Part shown: piece after piece, positions 18,317-25,308 of the stretch
How the letters are laid out: the number at the start of each line of letters is the position of its first letter
Numbering within the stretch: the stretch's first letter is position 1
Source: Bdellovibrio svalbardensis
GTDB taxonomy: Bacteria > Bdellovibrionota > Bdellovibrionia > Bdellovibrionales > Bdellovibrionaceae
Assembly (NCBI RefSeq): GCF_029531655.1
Contig: NZ_JANRMI010000003.1
Location: 1 to 64,000, forward strand
Direction: 5' to 3'
DNA length: 64,000 bases
Translations under genes and position numbers: made by a program
The notes under the pieces: model-generated
Databases searched by the model: none
The model's input: the letters and a program-made list of their open reading frames with translations, nothing else
What the model was told of the DNA's origin: nothing

Positions 18317-18990
18317 TGCACGGGAAGAAAAACTCTGTTCCAACGCACCGAAGGATAACGCTCGCCGCCCCATTTTTGCTGCCAGTCCAAAGATAACCAA
18401 ATTAAAACAACTTTGCCCACCACTTGGGAGGCTGGAACTGTGCCCCAGTACCGCGAGTCGTCACTGGCATCGCGATTATCCCCTAACAGGAACACTTCAC
18501 CGGGCGGCACGATGATTGGACCAAAATCTTTGTCCTCATCATGTTTTTGAAAAATCACACGCCAGCCAAAGTCTTTGTACTGTTCTTGAAAGACGTCAAA
18601 AAGCTCGTGATTAGGATTGTCCACTTTCGTGTCTTGAAGCTTTTCGTATTGGAACGCCTCTTCATTCAATATCAAACGACCTTGCTTAATTTGCACGCGG
18701 TCACCAGGTAAGCCGACGACCCGCTTGACGTAATTGATCTCTGGCTGATTGGGATAACTGAAGACCACCAAATCGCCCCGCGAAGGAAAACTGGTATCTA
18801 ATTTTTTTTGCGTAAACGGAAGCTGCAAACCATAAGCTATGCGAGACGAGAAGATGAAATCTCCAGGCTTCAAGGTCGGCTGCATAGAACCCGTGGGAAC
18901 CTTATAGGCTGTGATTAAAAAACTGCGCACAAACAGTGCAAAAAGCACAGCCACCAATAATGTTAGAAAATATTCCCGCCAACGAGTCAT
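18313..18990 (-). CDS. lepB: Signal peptidase I (first of three in the window)
   Basis: Membrane Ser/Lys protease that removes signal peptides from exported proteins. One N-terminal transmembrane helix (about 8-27) is followed by the serine box VPTGSMQPTLKPGD and the lysine box YVKRVVGLPGDRV, then the C-terminal box GDNRDASDDSRYWG. At 225 residues it is a compact member. Two more paralogues lie at 26273-27792. Confidence 0.95.
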   Translation of the reverse strand: MTRWREYFLTLLVAVLFALFVRSFLITAYKVPTGSMQPTLKPGDFIFSSRIAYGLQLPFTQKKLDTSFPSRGDLVVFSYPNQPEINYVKRVVGLPGDRVQIKQGRLILNEEAFQYEKLQDTKVDNPNHELFDVFQEQYKDFGWRVIFQKHDEDKDFGPIIVPPGEVFLLGDNRDASDDSRYWGTVPASQVVGKVVLIWLSLDWQQKWGGERYPSVRWNRVFLPVH

Positions 18991-19041
18991 TAACGAAATC
19001 TTAACTAACTTTTAGGGGGATTGAGTAGACATTCTTTAGGC

Positions 19042-19070
19042 TTGGACACTGGTCTAATAAAACATATTCA
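19042..19070 (+). promoter_or_regulatory. Possible promoter of the halogenase cluster
   Basis: TTGGAC (19042-19047) and TATTCA (19065-19070) are spaced by 17 bases on the plus strand in the lepB/halogenase gap. It would give a leader of about 170 bases before the halogenase, long enough to include the small reading frame at 19115-19237. The boxes are only partial matches. Confidence 0.35.
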
Positions 19071-19114
19071 TATTTACAATGCGAACCTTCTAGACCCGAT
19101 CGTGCAAGAAATCC

Positions 19115-19237
19115 ATGGCTGAGTGGCCTCCAAATGGCTATTCCCAGCCCTCCACCGCCCTTCCTGCCAAGAGCAGGAAATTGCTTTGCAATCTGGGGCA
19201 TTCAATAGCAAATTGCTTAAAAAAATCCCATACCTAA
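19115..19237 (+). CDS. Candidate 40-residue leader peptide upstream of the halogenase
   Basis: An open frame of 40 codons starts at ATG 19115 and ends 11 bases before the halogenase start. It begins MAEWPPNGYSQPS, has one Trp, one Tyr and two Cys, and a basic C-terminus. There is no good ribosome-binding site, and the codon choice (AGC AGG, many CCC) is not clearly that of neighbours. It may be a leader peptide, a substrate of the halogenase, or chance. I list it because it sits between the likely promoter and the halogenase in the same direction. Confidence 0.22.
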   Translation: MAEWPPNGYSQPSTALPAKSRKLLCNLGHSIANCLKKSHT

Positions 19238-19248
19238 ATGGATAGAAT

Positions 19249-20862
19249 ATGACTTCGACAGCAGACCATATCGACAGTGCTTTTGACCTTAGCTATTTAG
19301 ACTTTCCCAAATGCCCAAAAACTGAAATTAAGACCATCGGCATCCTGGGCGGGGGCACCGCAGGCTACCTAACAGCTTTGGCACTTAAAAAACTTCACCC
19401 AGGCATTAAAACTTCCGTTATCGAGTCCAGCAAAATCCCGGTTATCGGCGTGGGTGAATCAACAACGACTGAGATCGTTCCGTTCCTGCACAGAACTTTG
19501 GGTATTGATCCACAAACTTTCTTCCATGAAGTTCAACCGACTTTGAAATTGGGAATTCGCTTCGACTGGGGTTGTCCCAAAGATGAAAACGGAGATTACC
19601 ACTTCAATTTCAATTTCTTCGCCGGTCACCAGCAGGAGTCTTATTACTACGAAGACTCCATCAACAATGCGAATTGGGCCTCGGTTTTGATGGACGCAAA
19701 GAAGATTCCGGTGGTTCGCGAAAAAGACGGGTCTTTGACATCTCTTTTGCCGAGCATCCCGTTTTCATACCATATCGACAACAAAAACCTGATTCGCTTC
19801 CTGAATAAAACCGTAAAGCAAAGAGGCATCGAGATCCTGGATGCTGAAGTTGTGAAAGTGAACTTGGACGACAAAGAGTTTGTTTCGTCTTTGGAAACAG
19901 ACGATGGCCAAAAGCTTTCTTTCGATCTTTATATCGACTGCTCTGGCTTCCGCTCAAAGATCTTGGGTCAGGCTTTAAAGACGGAATTTATTCCCTTCAA
20001 TTCAACTTTGATCAACAACCGCGCTTTGACCTTCGATACACCTAACAATAACGTGATCGCCCCTTATACGGCCTGCACGACGATGAATAACGGCTGGTGC
20101 TGGACTATTCCGATGAGAGGTGAAAACCATCATGGCTATGTGCATTCAACTCTTTACTGTGACGAAGCGACTGCTTTAGCTGAAGCACGCGCGAAGTTCG
20201 GTCACTTTGAAAACTACAAAATGGTAGAGTTCCGATCAGGACGTCACGCTCAAGCTTGGAATAAAAATGTTTTTGCAATCGGCAATGCTTACGCCTTCGT
20301 TGAGCCCTTAGAGTCGACAGCCATCCAAACAGCAGTCCACAGCATCATGACTATGTGTAAGTTGATGCCGAACAATCACTCTGATTACGCTTCCATCGCG
20401 GGTATCAATCAGGAGATCGCAGCAACTTGGGACACCTTCCGCTGGTTCCTGGGAATTCACTACAAATACAACAAGCAACTCGATACGCCGTACTGGAAGT
20501 GGTGCAATGAGAATACAAATATCGGTGATGCTCAGATGGTTGTGGACTTGTTTAATCAACGTCCACCACTCAGCGCGAGCAACTTCGGTACAAACTCTCC
20601 TTATACCGCTCTCGAGGCTCTGGTTTTCAATAGCTATAGCTATGACACCCTTTTGTATGGCCAGAAAGTTCTGAGCAAACCGCCCGTCAAGCCTGCGATG
20701 TCAAAAGAAGAGTACTTGAGCAGAACTTACTCTTATCAAGAACTCACGAAGAAGGCTCTCACCTTGCATGAACTTTTCGAGGGTGATCATCTTTTCGAAG
20801 ATGAATTGCTCGAACAACTCTTTGACGATCCAGACACTTGGATTGTTGAGACCGAAGCTTAA
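19249..20862 (+). CDS. Flavin-dependent tryptophan-type halogenase
   Basis: FADH2-dependent halogenase of the PrnA/RebH family, 537 residues. Visible elements are the Rossmann loop GILGGGTAGY (31-40), K100 in the position of the lysine that forms the halogenating species (PTLKLGIRF), the diagnostic WxWxIP motif (WCWTIP, 283-288) and the Glu of EPLEST (E355). All catalytic residues are present, so it should be active; whether the substrate is free Trp, another aromatic or a peptide cannot be told. It opens a plus-strand cluster with an antiporter, a 35-aa peptide, an oxygenase and an ABC exporter. The ribosome-binding site is weak. Confidence 0.93.
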   Translation: MTSTADHIDSAFDLSYLDFPKCPKTEIKTIGILGGGTAGYLTALALKKLHPGIKTSVIESSKIPVIGVGESTTTEIVPFLHRTLGIDPQTFFHEVQPTLKLGIRFDWGCPKDENGDYHFNFNFFAGHQQESYYYEDSINNANWASVLMDAKKIPVVREKDGSLTSLLPSIPFSYHIDNKNLIRFLNKTVKQRGIEILDAEVVKVNLDDKEFVSSLETDDGQKLSFDLYIDCSGFRSKILGQALKTEFIPFNSTLINNRALTFDTPNNNVIAPYTACTTMNNGWCWTIPMRGENHHGYVHSTLYCDEATALAEARAKFGHFENYKMVEFRSGRHAQAWNKNVFAIGNAYAFVEPLESTAIQTAVHSIMTMCKLMPNNHSDYASIAGINQEIAATWDTFRWFLGIHYKYNKQLDTPYWKWCNENTNIGDAQMVVDLFNQRPPLSASNFGTNSPYTALEALVFNSYSYDTLLYGQKVLSKPPVKPAMSKEEYLSRTYSYQELTKKALTLHELFEGDHLFEDELLEQLFDDPDTWIVETEA

Positions 20863-20879
20863 TACAGAGACGACTAGGT

Positions 20880-21764
20880 ATGATGACTTTTCCCGTCTAC
20901 GTTCTTTTGGGCCTCATTCTTGGGCCCAGCGGACTTCATCTTTCAGCTCCTCCGGCGTTGCTATTTAAAATCTGCGCGGCCGGATTCCTTTTTGTTTCGG
21001 GCATGGAGTGCTCGTTCCAAGGAATGGGCAGACACCTGAAAGTCGTCTTGGGAATCAGTCTGGGTTCTTTTGTAATCCCTTTGGCTTTAGGCCTCTTCGT
21101 TGCTCCCCTGTTTCAGTTCGAGGACTTTGTTAGCAGCTGGGTCTTTGCCACTGCCTTGTCTGTTTCTGCACTTCCCGTGATCATTCAAATCCTGCGCGAA
21201 AGAAGCCTGCTCAACCATCTCTTGGGACACATCATTATTGCGGCCGCGAGTCTTTGCGATATCGCAGCTTGGGCGTGCTTTATGTTCGTACTACCTCAAG
21301 AGCAGCAAGCCACATGGATCTGGAGTCACTTCCCCGTTTTATTTTTCTTCCTTGGCCTCTTATGGAAATTGTTTTTGCCCCTCCCGGGCTTGTTCTTAAG
21401 AAATATTGAAATTGCAAGCCGATGGATTTTTGCACCGATCTTCTTTATCGGAATCGGGCTGCAGCTCAATATTTGGAAGTCTTTCAATCTTTGGCTGGCC
21501 TTAGGCACCATTGCGCTGGCTTTCGCTGGCAAAATAATCGGCGGACTTTTGGCTGCGAAGCTTTTAAAACTTCCGAAGCAAGAAGCCTGGATCATTTCCG
21601 TGGCCCTCAGTGCTCGCGGAGCGATGGAAGTTCTTTTAGCGCAATTGGCTTTCCATAGCGGCTTGATCAGCGAAATGTGGTTCACGATCCTGGTGATCAT
21701 GGCCATCATCACCTCCCTCACCGCAGGGCCTTGGCTGCGCTATTTGCAAAAGAAGCCGGCATAG
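20880..21764 (+). CDS. Shortened CPA2-type cation/proton antiporter
   Basis: Membrane protein of the KefB/NhaS (CPA2) antiporter family, about 295 residues against roughly 380-400 usual. It begins inside the second helix motif (VYVLLGLILGPSGLHL), so the first helix is missing. About ten hydrophobic segments remain. The usual Asp pair of the ion site reads CD here (SLCDIAAWAC). The start is either ATG at 20880 or 20883; only a short AGG precedes them. It follows the halogenase by 17 bases, so the two are probably one transcript. It could export a halide, a cation or the product; this is speculation. Confidence 0.8.
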   Translation: MMTFPVYVLLGLILGPSGLHLSAPPALLFKICAAGFLFVSGMECSFQGMGRHLKVVLGISLGSFVIPLALGLFVAPLFQFEDFVSSWVFATALSVSALPVIIQILRERSLLNHLLGHIIIAAASLCDIAAWACFMFVLPQEQQATWIWSHFPVLFFFLGLLWKLFLPLPGLFLRNIEIASRWIFAPIFFIGIGLQLNIWKSFNLWLALGTIALAFAGKIIGGLLAAKLLKLPKQEAWIISVALSARGAMEVLLAQLAFHSGLISEMWFTILVIMAIITSLTAGPWLRYLQKKPA

Positions 21765-21792
21765 CTTTCTCTCATTATTAAATCCAAGAATG

Positions 21793-21812
21793 GAGTCTTT
21801 TAAATAAGACTC
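21793..21812 (+). terminator. Hairpin after the antiporter gene
   Basis: GAGTCTT / AAGACTC form a 7-bp stem with a 6-base loop 28 bases after the antiporter stop. There is no strong T-tract. The following stretch to 21944 has two GGTCCGCC direct repeats and a CGGGA-ATGA-TCCCG hairpin (21914-21927 region) just before the ribosome-binding site of the peptide gene. Confidence 0.35.
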
Positions 21813-21944
21813 TGCGCCCTCTAACAGACGCCATCTCCAATAAAAAGGCAATTGAGGCCGTTTTTCGTGCTTTTCTCCGCGGTCCGCCCCTTGCTCTAGA
21901 GGTCCGCCAACACGGGAATGATCCCGCCAACAAGGAGAAAAACC

Positions 21945-22052
21945 ATGATCTATACATACGAAGAAAGAAAAGGCTCAAACGCCAACGGTCGTCGCGACCT
22001 AGACAAAGAGGAAATCCCTCAAGCTCTTCAAGAACTTCTGAAGAAAAAATAA
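21945..22052 (+). CDS. 35-residue peptide gene, candidate modified-peptide precursor
   Basis: ATG at 21945 is preceded by a strong AAGGAG at optimal spacing and runs 35 codons to TAA. The peptide begins MIYTYEERKGSNANGRRDL and ends in a Gln/Leu helix and three lysines. It has two Tyr (YxY) and no Trp or Cys. A second in-frame ATG at 21918 exists but lacks a ribosome-binding site. A strong terminator-like hairpin follows directly, the arrangement seen where a peptide is made in excess over downstream enzymes. Those enzymes are a 2OG/Fe(II) oxygenase and an ABC exporter. A substrate role is inferred; no match to a known peptide family is recognised. Confidence 0.6.
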   Translation: MIYTYEERKGSNANGRRDLDKEEIPQALQELLKKK

Positions 22053-22057
22053 CCTCA

Positions 22058-22090
22058 AAGGACGAGCTGCCCTAGCTCGTCCTTCTTCTT
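22058..22090 (+). terminator. Terminator/attenuator between peptide and oxygenase genes
   Basis: A perfect 11-bp stem (AAGGACGAGCT / AGCTCGTCCTT) with a 5-base loop and the run CTTCTT follows 5 bases after the peptide stop. The oxygenase ribosome-binding site begins immediately after. It should terminate part of the transcripts and let some through. Confidence 0.8.
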
Positions 22091-22101
22091 AAGGATTTAC
22101 A

Positions 22102-22731
22102 ATGTATCTCCAACTCTCTCCTAAATTTAGAAAAGAAAATCAACTCCACCTAAAAACAGACACTTTAGTTCATGAGGCTCCTTGGCAACATTTCATCTTG
22201 GATAATGTCTTTGCATTAAATGACTTTATTAATCTGCAAGAGAGAATTCTTTCTCAAAATCATGAATTCAAAATTGGCAGTGAAGATCCGGAGCAGATTC
22301 AACTGCGTGCTTTGCCCGATATGGCTTTAGCAGAAGCTCTTTTGTCTGAAGAATTTCAGGGCTTGCTGGAGAAGGTTTCAGGCTCGGCCCTTTCAATTTA
22401 TAAATCGGGAGCTTTGCAATTGCGCCGCATGACGCCTGACTCACCTGCATTTCCCCCGCATTATGACTTCATCGATCACCGTACGCTCGTCATGCTTTAT
22501 TATCTGGGTCGAGATTGGACACCCGCGAATGGTGGGGAACTTTTACTTCACAAGGAAGAGGGGGCCGCAATCGATGGACCCGATACAAAGTGGATATCAC
22601 CGATAGCAAATCGAATGGTTCTATTTTTTTGCGATGAAACGAACTGGCACAGTGTCCGCCAAGTCATTAATTGGAATCGATATTTGGTTTTCGCCGAATG
22701 GAGCGTTGTCTCTAATGAGAGGATTTTATGA
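22102..22731 (+). CDS. 2-oxoglutarate/Fe(II)-dependent oxygenase (prolyl-4-hydroxylase-like)
   Basis: Non-haem iron oxygenase of the 2OG-FeII_Oxy_3 type, 209 residues. The iron ligands are H120 and D122 (PPHYDF) and H183 (NWHSV); R193 (WNRYLVFAEW) should bind 2-oxoglutarate. The strand motif GGELLLH (144-150) fits the fold. Related enzymes hydroxylate proteins, peptides or amino acids. It starts with AAGGA 7 bases upstream, right behind the hairpin at 22058, and its stop overlaps the ABC transporter start (ATGA), so the two are translationally coupled. Confidence 0.88.
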   Translation: MYLQLSPKFRKENQLHLKTDTLVHEAPWQHFILDNVFALNDFINLQERILSQNHEFKIGSEDPEQIQLRALPDMALAEALLSEEFQGLLEKVSGSALSIYKSGALQLRRMTPDSPAFPPHYDFIDHRTLVMLYYLGRDWTPANGGELLLHKEEGAAIDGPDTKWISPIANRMVLFFCDETNWHSVRQVINWNRYLVFAEWSVVSNERIL

Positions 22732-24071
22732 TCAAGATTGTTTTTAATCTTTTAAATAAAAAATTTATTTTTACTATGTTTGCGCTGATCACTATTCAAC
22801 AAATACTCGTCGCAATGGGTACGGCTTGTTTAAGCCTGAGTGGACAAAACTTGAATAAGCCTACCCACTTTGTTTTATTTATTACCGGATTTCTTATTTT
22901 GTCGATTCTTCCCCACTTCGTAACTATTTTTCTGCGGAAGACAGAGATGCAGGGCTATTTCCAAGCTTACTATTCATTTATTGAACTACGCCTTCTCAAA
23001 TTTGCAGGATCTGCGAAGATTTGGCCTAACCATCAACAAAAGGAAAAGTATCAAACAGCTATTGGACCTGAGGCCGAGAACTATCTAACGGCCATCGCTT
23101 TTTCGATCTTTGATATCTTCCTATTCTTACTGACTATTGCCCTCAACATCTTAGCGATCTCTTTGGTGGTCGATTCCCGCTTCATCCTGGCGTTCGCTGT
23201 CTCTGCGATAGTCTCCTACTGGGTCTTTAGTAGACTTTCATCGTCGATTGATCAGCTGATTGAACGTGAACAAGAAAACAAAATGAGATTCCTCAGCTAT
23301 CTTTTGAAGTCATGGGATAATGTTTTCCTCAAGAACTCTCAGATCAATCAAAAATATATTAGCAAGCTCGAAGGCCACTTTGAACAAACCTACGAGCTTA
23401 TAGGCAAGGCAAACTTCCAAACCGAGTTGCTTGTCTTAATTCTAACCATCGCTTCTTGTCTGCCCGTTTTCGTCTTAATTATCTATCTTACCGTTACTCA
23501 TCTTCAAGATGCTTCGTATTTGGCAGGCCTCATGGTCACTATTCCCAAACAGATCAGTATTCTTTCCAACTATCGCTCCGTCTTTCAGCAGGTCACAAAT
23601 TTAAATACCTTTACGACTCGTTTTAGGAGCTACTGGGAGAGTTCTCATCTGACCGAATCAGACCTTTCGGGAAGAATTAAGCCTGAGAAAATTCGCTTGA
23701 ACGGACAAGCCTTCGACTCGGTTGAACAATTGATCAAAGATCTAGATACAACAAAAAAGGGACGCATACTAATCACTGGAAACAATGGAGCTGGAAAGTC
23801 CACGTTACTAGTTCACCTCAACGCTTTCCTTCCGGAATCCTTTTATCTGCCCTCCAGCCCATCGCTGGAGATTGGTGATCAATTGGGAAGTGAGTCGACG
23901 GGAGAACGCATTTTAAAACATTTGGAGTTTGTTGCAAACAATCCGACTCCAGTTCTTTTGCTGGATGAGTGGGATGCGAATTTAGATAACACCAATAAGG
24001 AGTTGATAAATGAACGAATCGATCAGCTTGCAAGACAGAGCTTGGTGCTTGAAGTTCGCCATCGAAGTTAA
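22728..24071 (+). CDS. ABC exporter with a miniature ATPase domain
   Basis: A 447-residue fused membrane/ATPase protein. About six hydrophobic segments lie in residues 12-260, followed by an ATPase domain of only about 100 residues. That domain has Walker A GNNGAGKST (351-359), a signature-like STGER (390-394), Walker B VLLLDE (409-414), a D-loop NLD and a terminal His (H445). Walker A lysine and signature are 35 residues apart against about 100 in normal ABC ATPases, so most of the helical subdomain is missing, and the Q-loop Gln reads Ser (YLPSSPS). It resembles a stripped-down peptide exporter. Coupled to the oxygenase by a 4-base overlap. Confidence 0.78.
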   Translation: MIKIVFNLLNKKFIFTMFALITIQQILVAMGTACLSLSGQNLNKPTHFVLFITGFLILSILPHFVTIFLRKTEMQGYFQAYYSFIELRLLKFAGSAKIWPNHQQKEKYQTAIGPEAENYLTAIAFSIFDIFLFLLTIALNILAISLVVDSRFILAFAVSAIVSYWVFSRLSSSIDQLIEREQENKMRFLSYLLKSWDNVFLKNSQINQKYISKLEGHFEQTYELIGKANFQTELLVLILTIASCLPVFVLIIYLTVTHLQDASYLAGLMVTIPKQISILSNYRSVFQQVTNLNTFTTRFRSYWESSHLTESDLSGRIKPEKIRLNGQAFDSVEQLIKDLDTTKKGRILITGNNGAGKSTLLVHLNAFLPESFYLPSSPSLEIGDQLGSESTGERILKHLEFVANNPTPVLLLDEWDANLDNTNKELINERIDQLARQSLVLEVRHRS

Positions 24072-24142
24072 ATATGGCTCCTCAGGCTTTAAAGTTCTAC
24101 ATGGTGCCAACTTCTAACTGAACAGGCTGCCGCGAAAACATC

Positions 24143-24212
24143 GGTATCATTAAAAGACCTTATAGGCCTATTTTAAGCCAATTTTAGTTCTTTAGTATCA
24201 TTTTGTGATACC
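24143..24212. promoter_or_regulatory. Repeated TATCA half-sites before the regulator operon
   Basis: GGTATCAT at 24143 recurs as AGTATCAT at 24194 and, inverted, as GTGATACC at 24205-24212; the last two form the palindrome GTATCA-TTTTG-TGATAC (24195-24211). They lie upstream of the 49-aa peptide and the XRE-type regulator and are plausible binding sites for it (autoregulation), or for control of the ABC gene end. Confidence 0.45.
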
Positions 24213-24303
24213 ATAAAGACAGCCATTGAGAACCTGTTTGAGTTCGGGCAGCTTTAGGAAAGAGCAAGGGACTGATCCCGAGCCTTCTTAAGGGGAATCG
24301 AAA

Positions 24304-24453
24304 ATGCAAACGCTGACAGGACTTATGATGAATCTGTTCCAACAACTTATGAGCGGCCGTAACAACTTGAAATCGCATTCTTTCCACAACCTCCACAGCA
24401 TCGGCCGCGGCGTGGTCATCGTTGTTGAAGAATACGATTACTCGGCTCACTAA
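24304..24453 (+). CDS. 49-residue peptide gene upstream of the XRE regulator
   Basis: ATG at 24304 with AAGGGG 8 bases upstream opens 49 codons that end 14 bases before the regulator. The peptide has an amphipathic, Met/Leu-rich start (LTGLMMNLFQQLM), a middle with three His, then a hydrophobic VVIVVEEYDYSAH end. Its codons resemble the neighbours. It could be a signal or ligand peptide for the regulator, a second substrate of the cluster, or a small membrane-active peptide. No known family is recognised. Confidence 0.5.
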   Translation: MQTLTGLMMNLFQQLMSGRNNLKSHSFHNLHSIGRGVVIVVEEYDYSAH

Positions 24454-24467
24454 GAAGGAACGCAAAA

Positions 24468-25271
24468 ATGAACGAATTCAAAATTCAACAACTCAAAAGT
24501 GTCATCAAAGATCTTTTAAAGAAGAAAAAGATGACCTATGAAGATGTCGCCAATGAACTGAACTGTTCAGTTCCCACTGTCAAAAGAATCTTAGGCGATG
24601 AAGAACTCACCCTCTCTCGATTGCTTGAGTTATGCGATATTTTAGAAGTGAATCTGACCGATCTGGAAACGTTGACAAAAACGACCTCTGACAAAGTGGA
24701 ACGATTCACCGAAGAACAGCAAATCTTTCTGGCGAAGAACAAAAACTTCTTAGCTTATCTTGTGCACCTTTTTGACGAGACTCCGGAGCAAATCGCTGAG
24801 AAGTACAAACTCACGCAAAAATCCACGGACAAATATCTGTTGGGCTTAGAGAAGAACAACCTCATCAAAGTAAATGCGAAACTTAAGGTAAAACCCGCCT
24901 TCAAGCAGCTACCATCCTTGGAGAATGGCCCGTTGGCGAAAGCCTATTACGAAGGCTTCATTCAAAACTCGGCAAATTTCTTTATTCAGAATATTTCAGA
25001 ACGCCTTTATTCTCCAAATGATGGAAAAGAAACACCCAAGGGCTTTTCAGTGCAGAATATCGTGGTGACAGAAGAATCCTATAAAGCTTTTATCACAGAA
25101 AATTTAAAGAGCTTTGAAAGCTTCATCAAGCTTGCCAGCTACGAAGAAAAATCAAAACCCAAAGAGCAACTTAAGTCGGCGGTCGTTCTGCAGGCATTCA
25201 CGATTGTGGAACAAGATTACAAAGGGCTGGAAATTCTGACCAAGGCGCTTGGTGAGATTATCAATATTTGA
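24468..25271 (+). CDS. XRE-type helix-turn-helix transcriptional regulator
   Basis: A 267-residue regulator. Residues about 1-65 form a Cro/C1-type helix-turn-helix (MTYEDVANELNCSVPTVKRILGDEELTLSRLLELCDILEVNLTDL). The region after it has a second HTH-like segment (ETPEQIAEKYKLTQKSTDKYLLGLEKNNLI), and the C-terminal 120 residues form an unknown helical domain that may sense a ligand. AAGGAA precedes the ATG. It is probably co-transcribed with the 49-aa peptide and may control the halogenase/exporter cluster; that is inference from position and the TATCA repeats. Confidence 0.82.
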   Translation: MNEFKIQQLKSVIKDLLKKKKMTYEDVANELNCSVPTVKRILGDEELTLSRLLELCDILEVNLTDLETLTKTTSDKVERFTEEQQIFLAKNKNFLAYLVHLFDETPEQIAEKYKLTQKSTDKYLLGLEKNNLIKVNAKLKVKPAFKQLPSLENGPLAKAYYEGFIQNSANFFIQNISERLYSPNDGKETPKGFSVQNIVVTEESYKAFITENLKSFESFIKLASYEEKSKPKEQLKSAVVLQAFTIVEQDYKGLEILTKALGEIINI

Positions 25272-25272
25272 A

Positions 25273-25301
25273 GGCAGCAAGCGAAGGCTGCTGCCCTTTT
25301 T
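25273..25301 (+). terminator. Terminator of the regulator gene
   Basis: GGCAGC(A)AGC-GAAG-GCTGCTGCC forms a 9-bp stem with one bulge and a tetraloop, followed by CTTTTT. It lies directly after the XRE stop codon and closes the accessory island. Confidence 0.85.
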
Positions 25302-25308
25302 GAATTTT

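Noticed and set aside
19001-19201. 66-residue minus-strand open frame upstream of lepB
   Set aside because: It overlaps the halogenase leader region on the other strand, has no ribosome-binding site, and its composition looks random.
24073-24120. 15-codon frame directly after the ABC exporter stop (MAPQALKFYMVPTSN)
   Set aside because: Very short and without a Shine-Dalgarno; chance frames of this size are common. Worth a glance only if the cluster proves to make several peptides.
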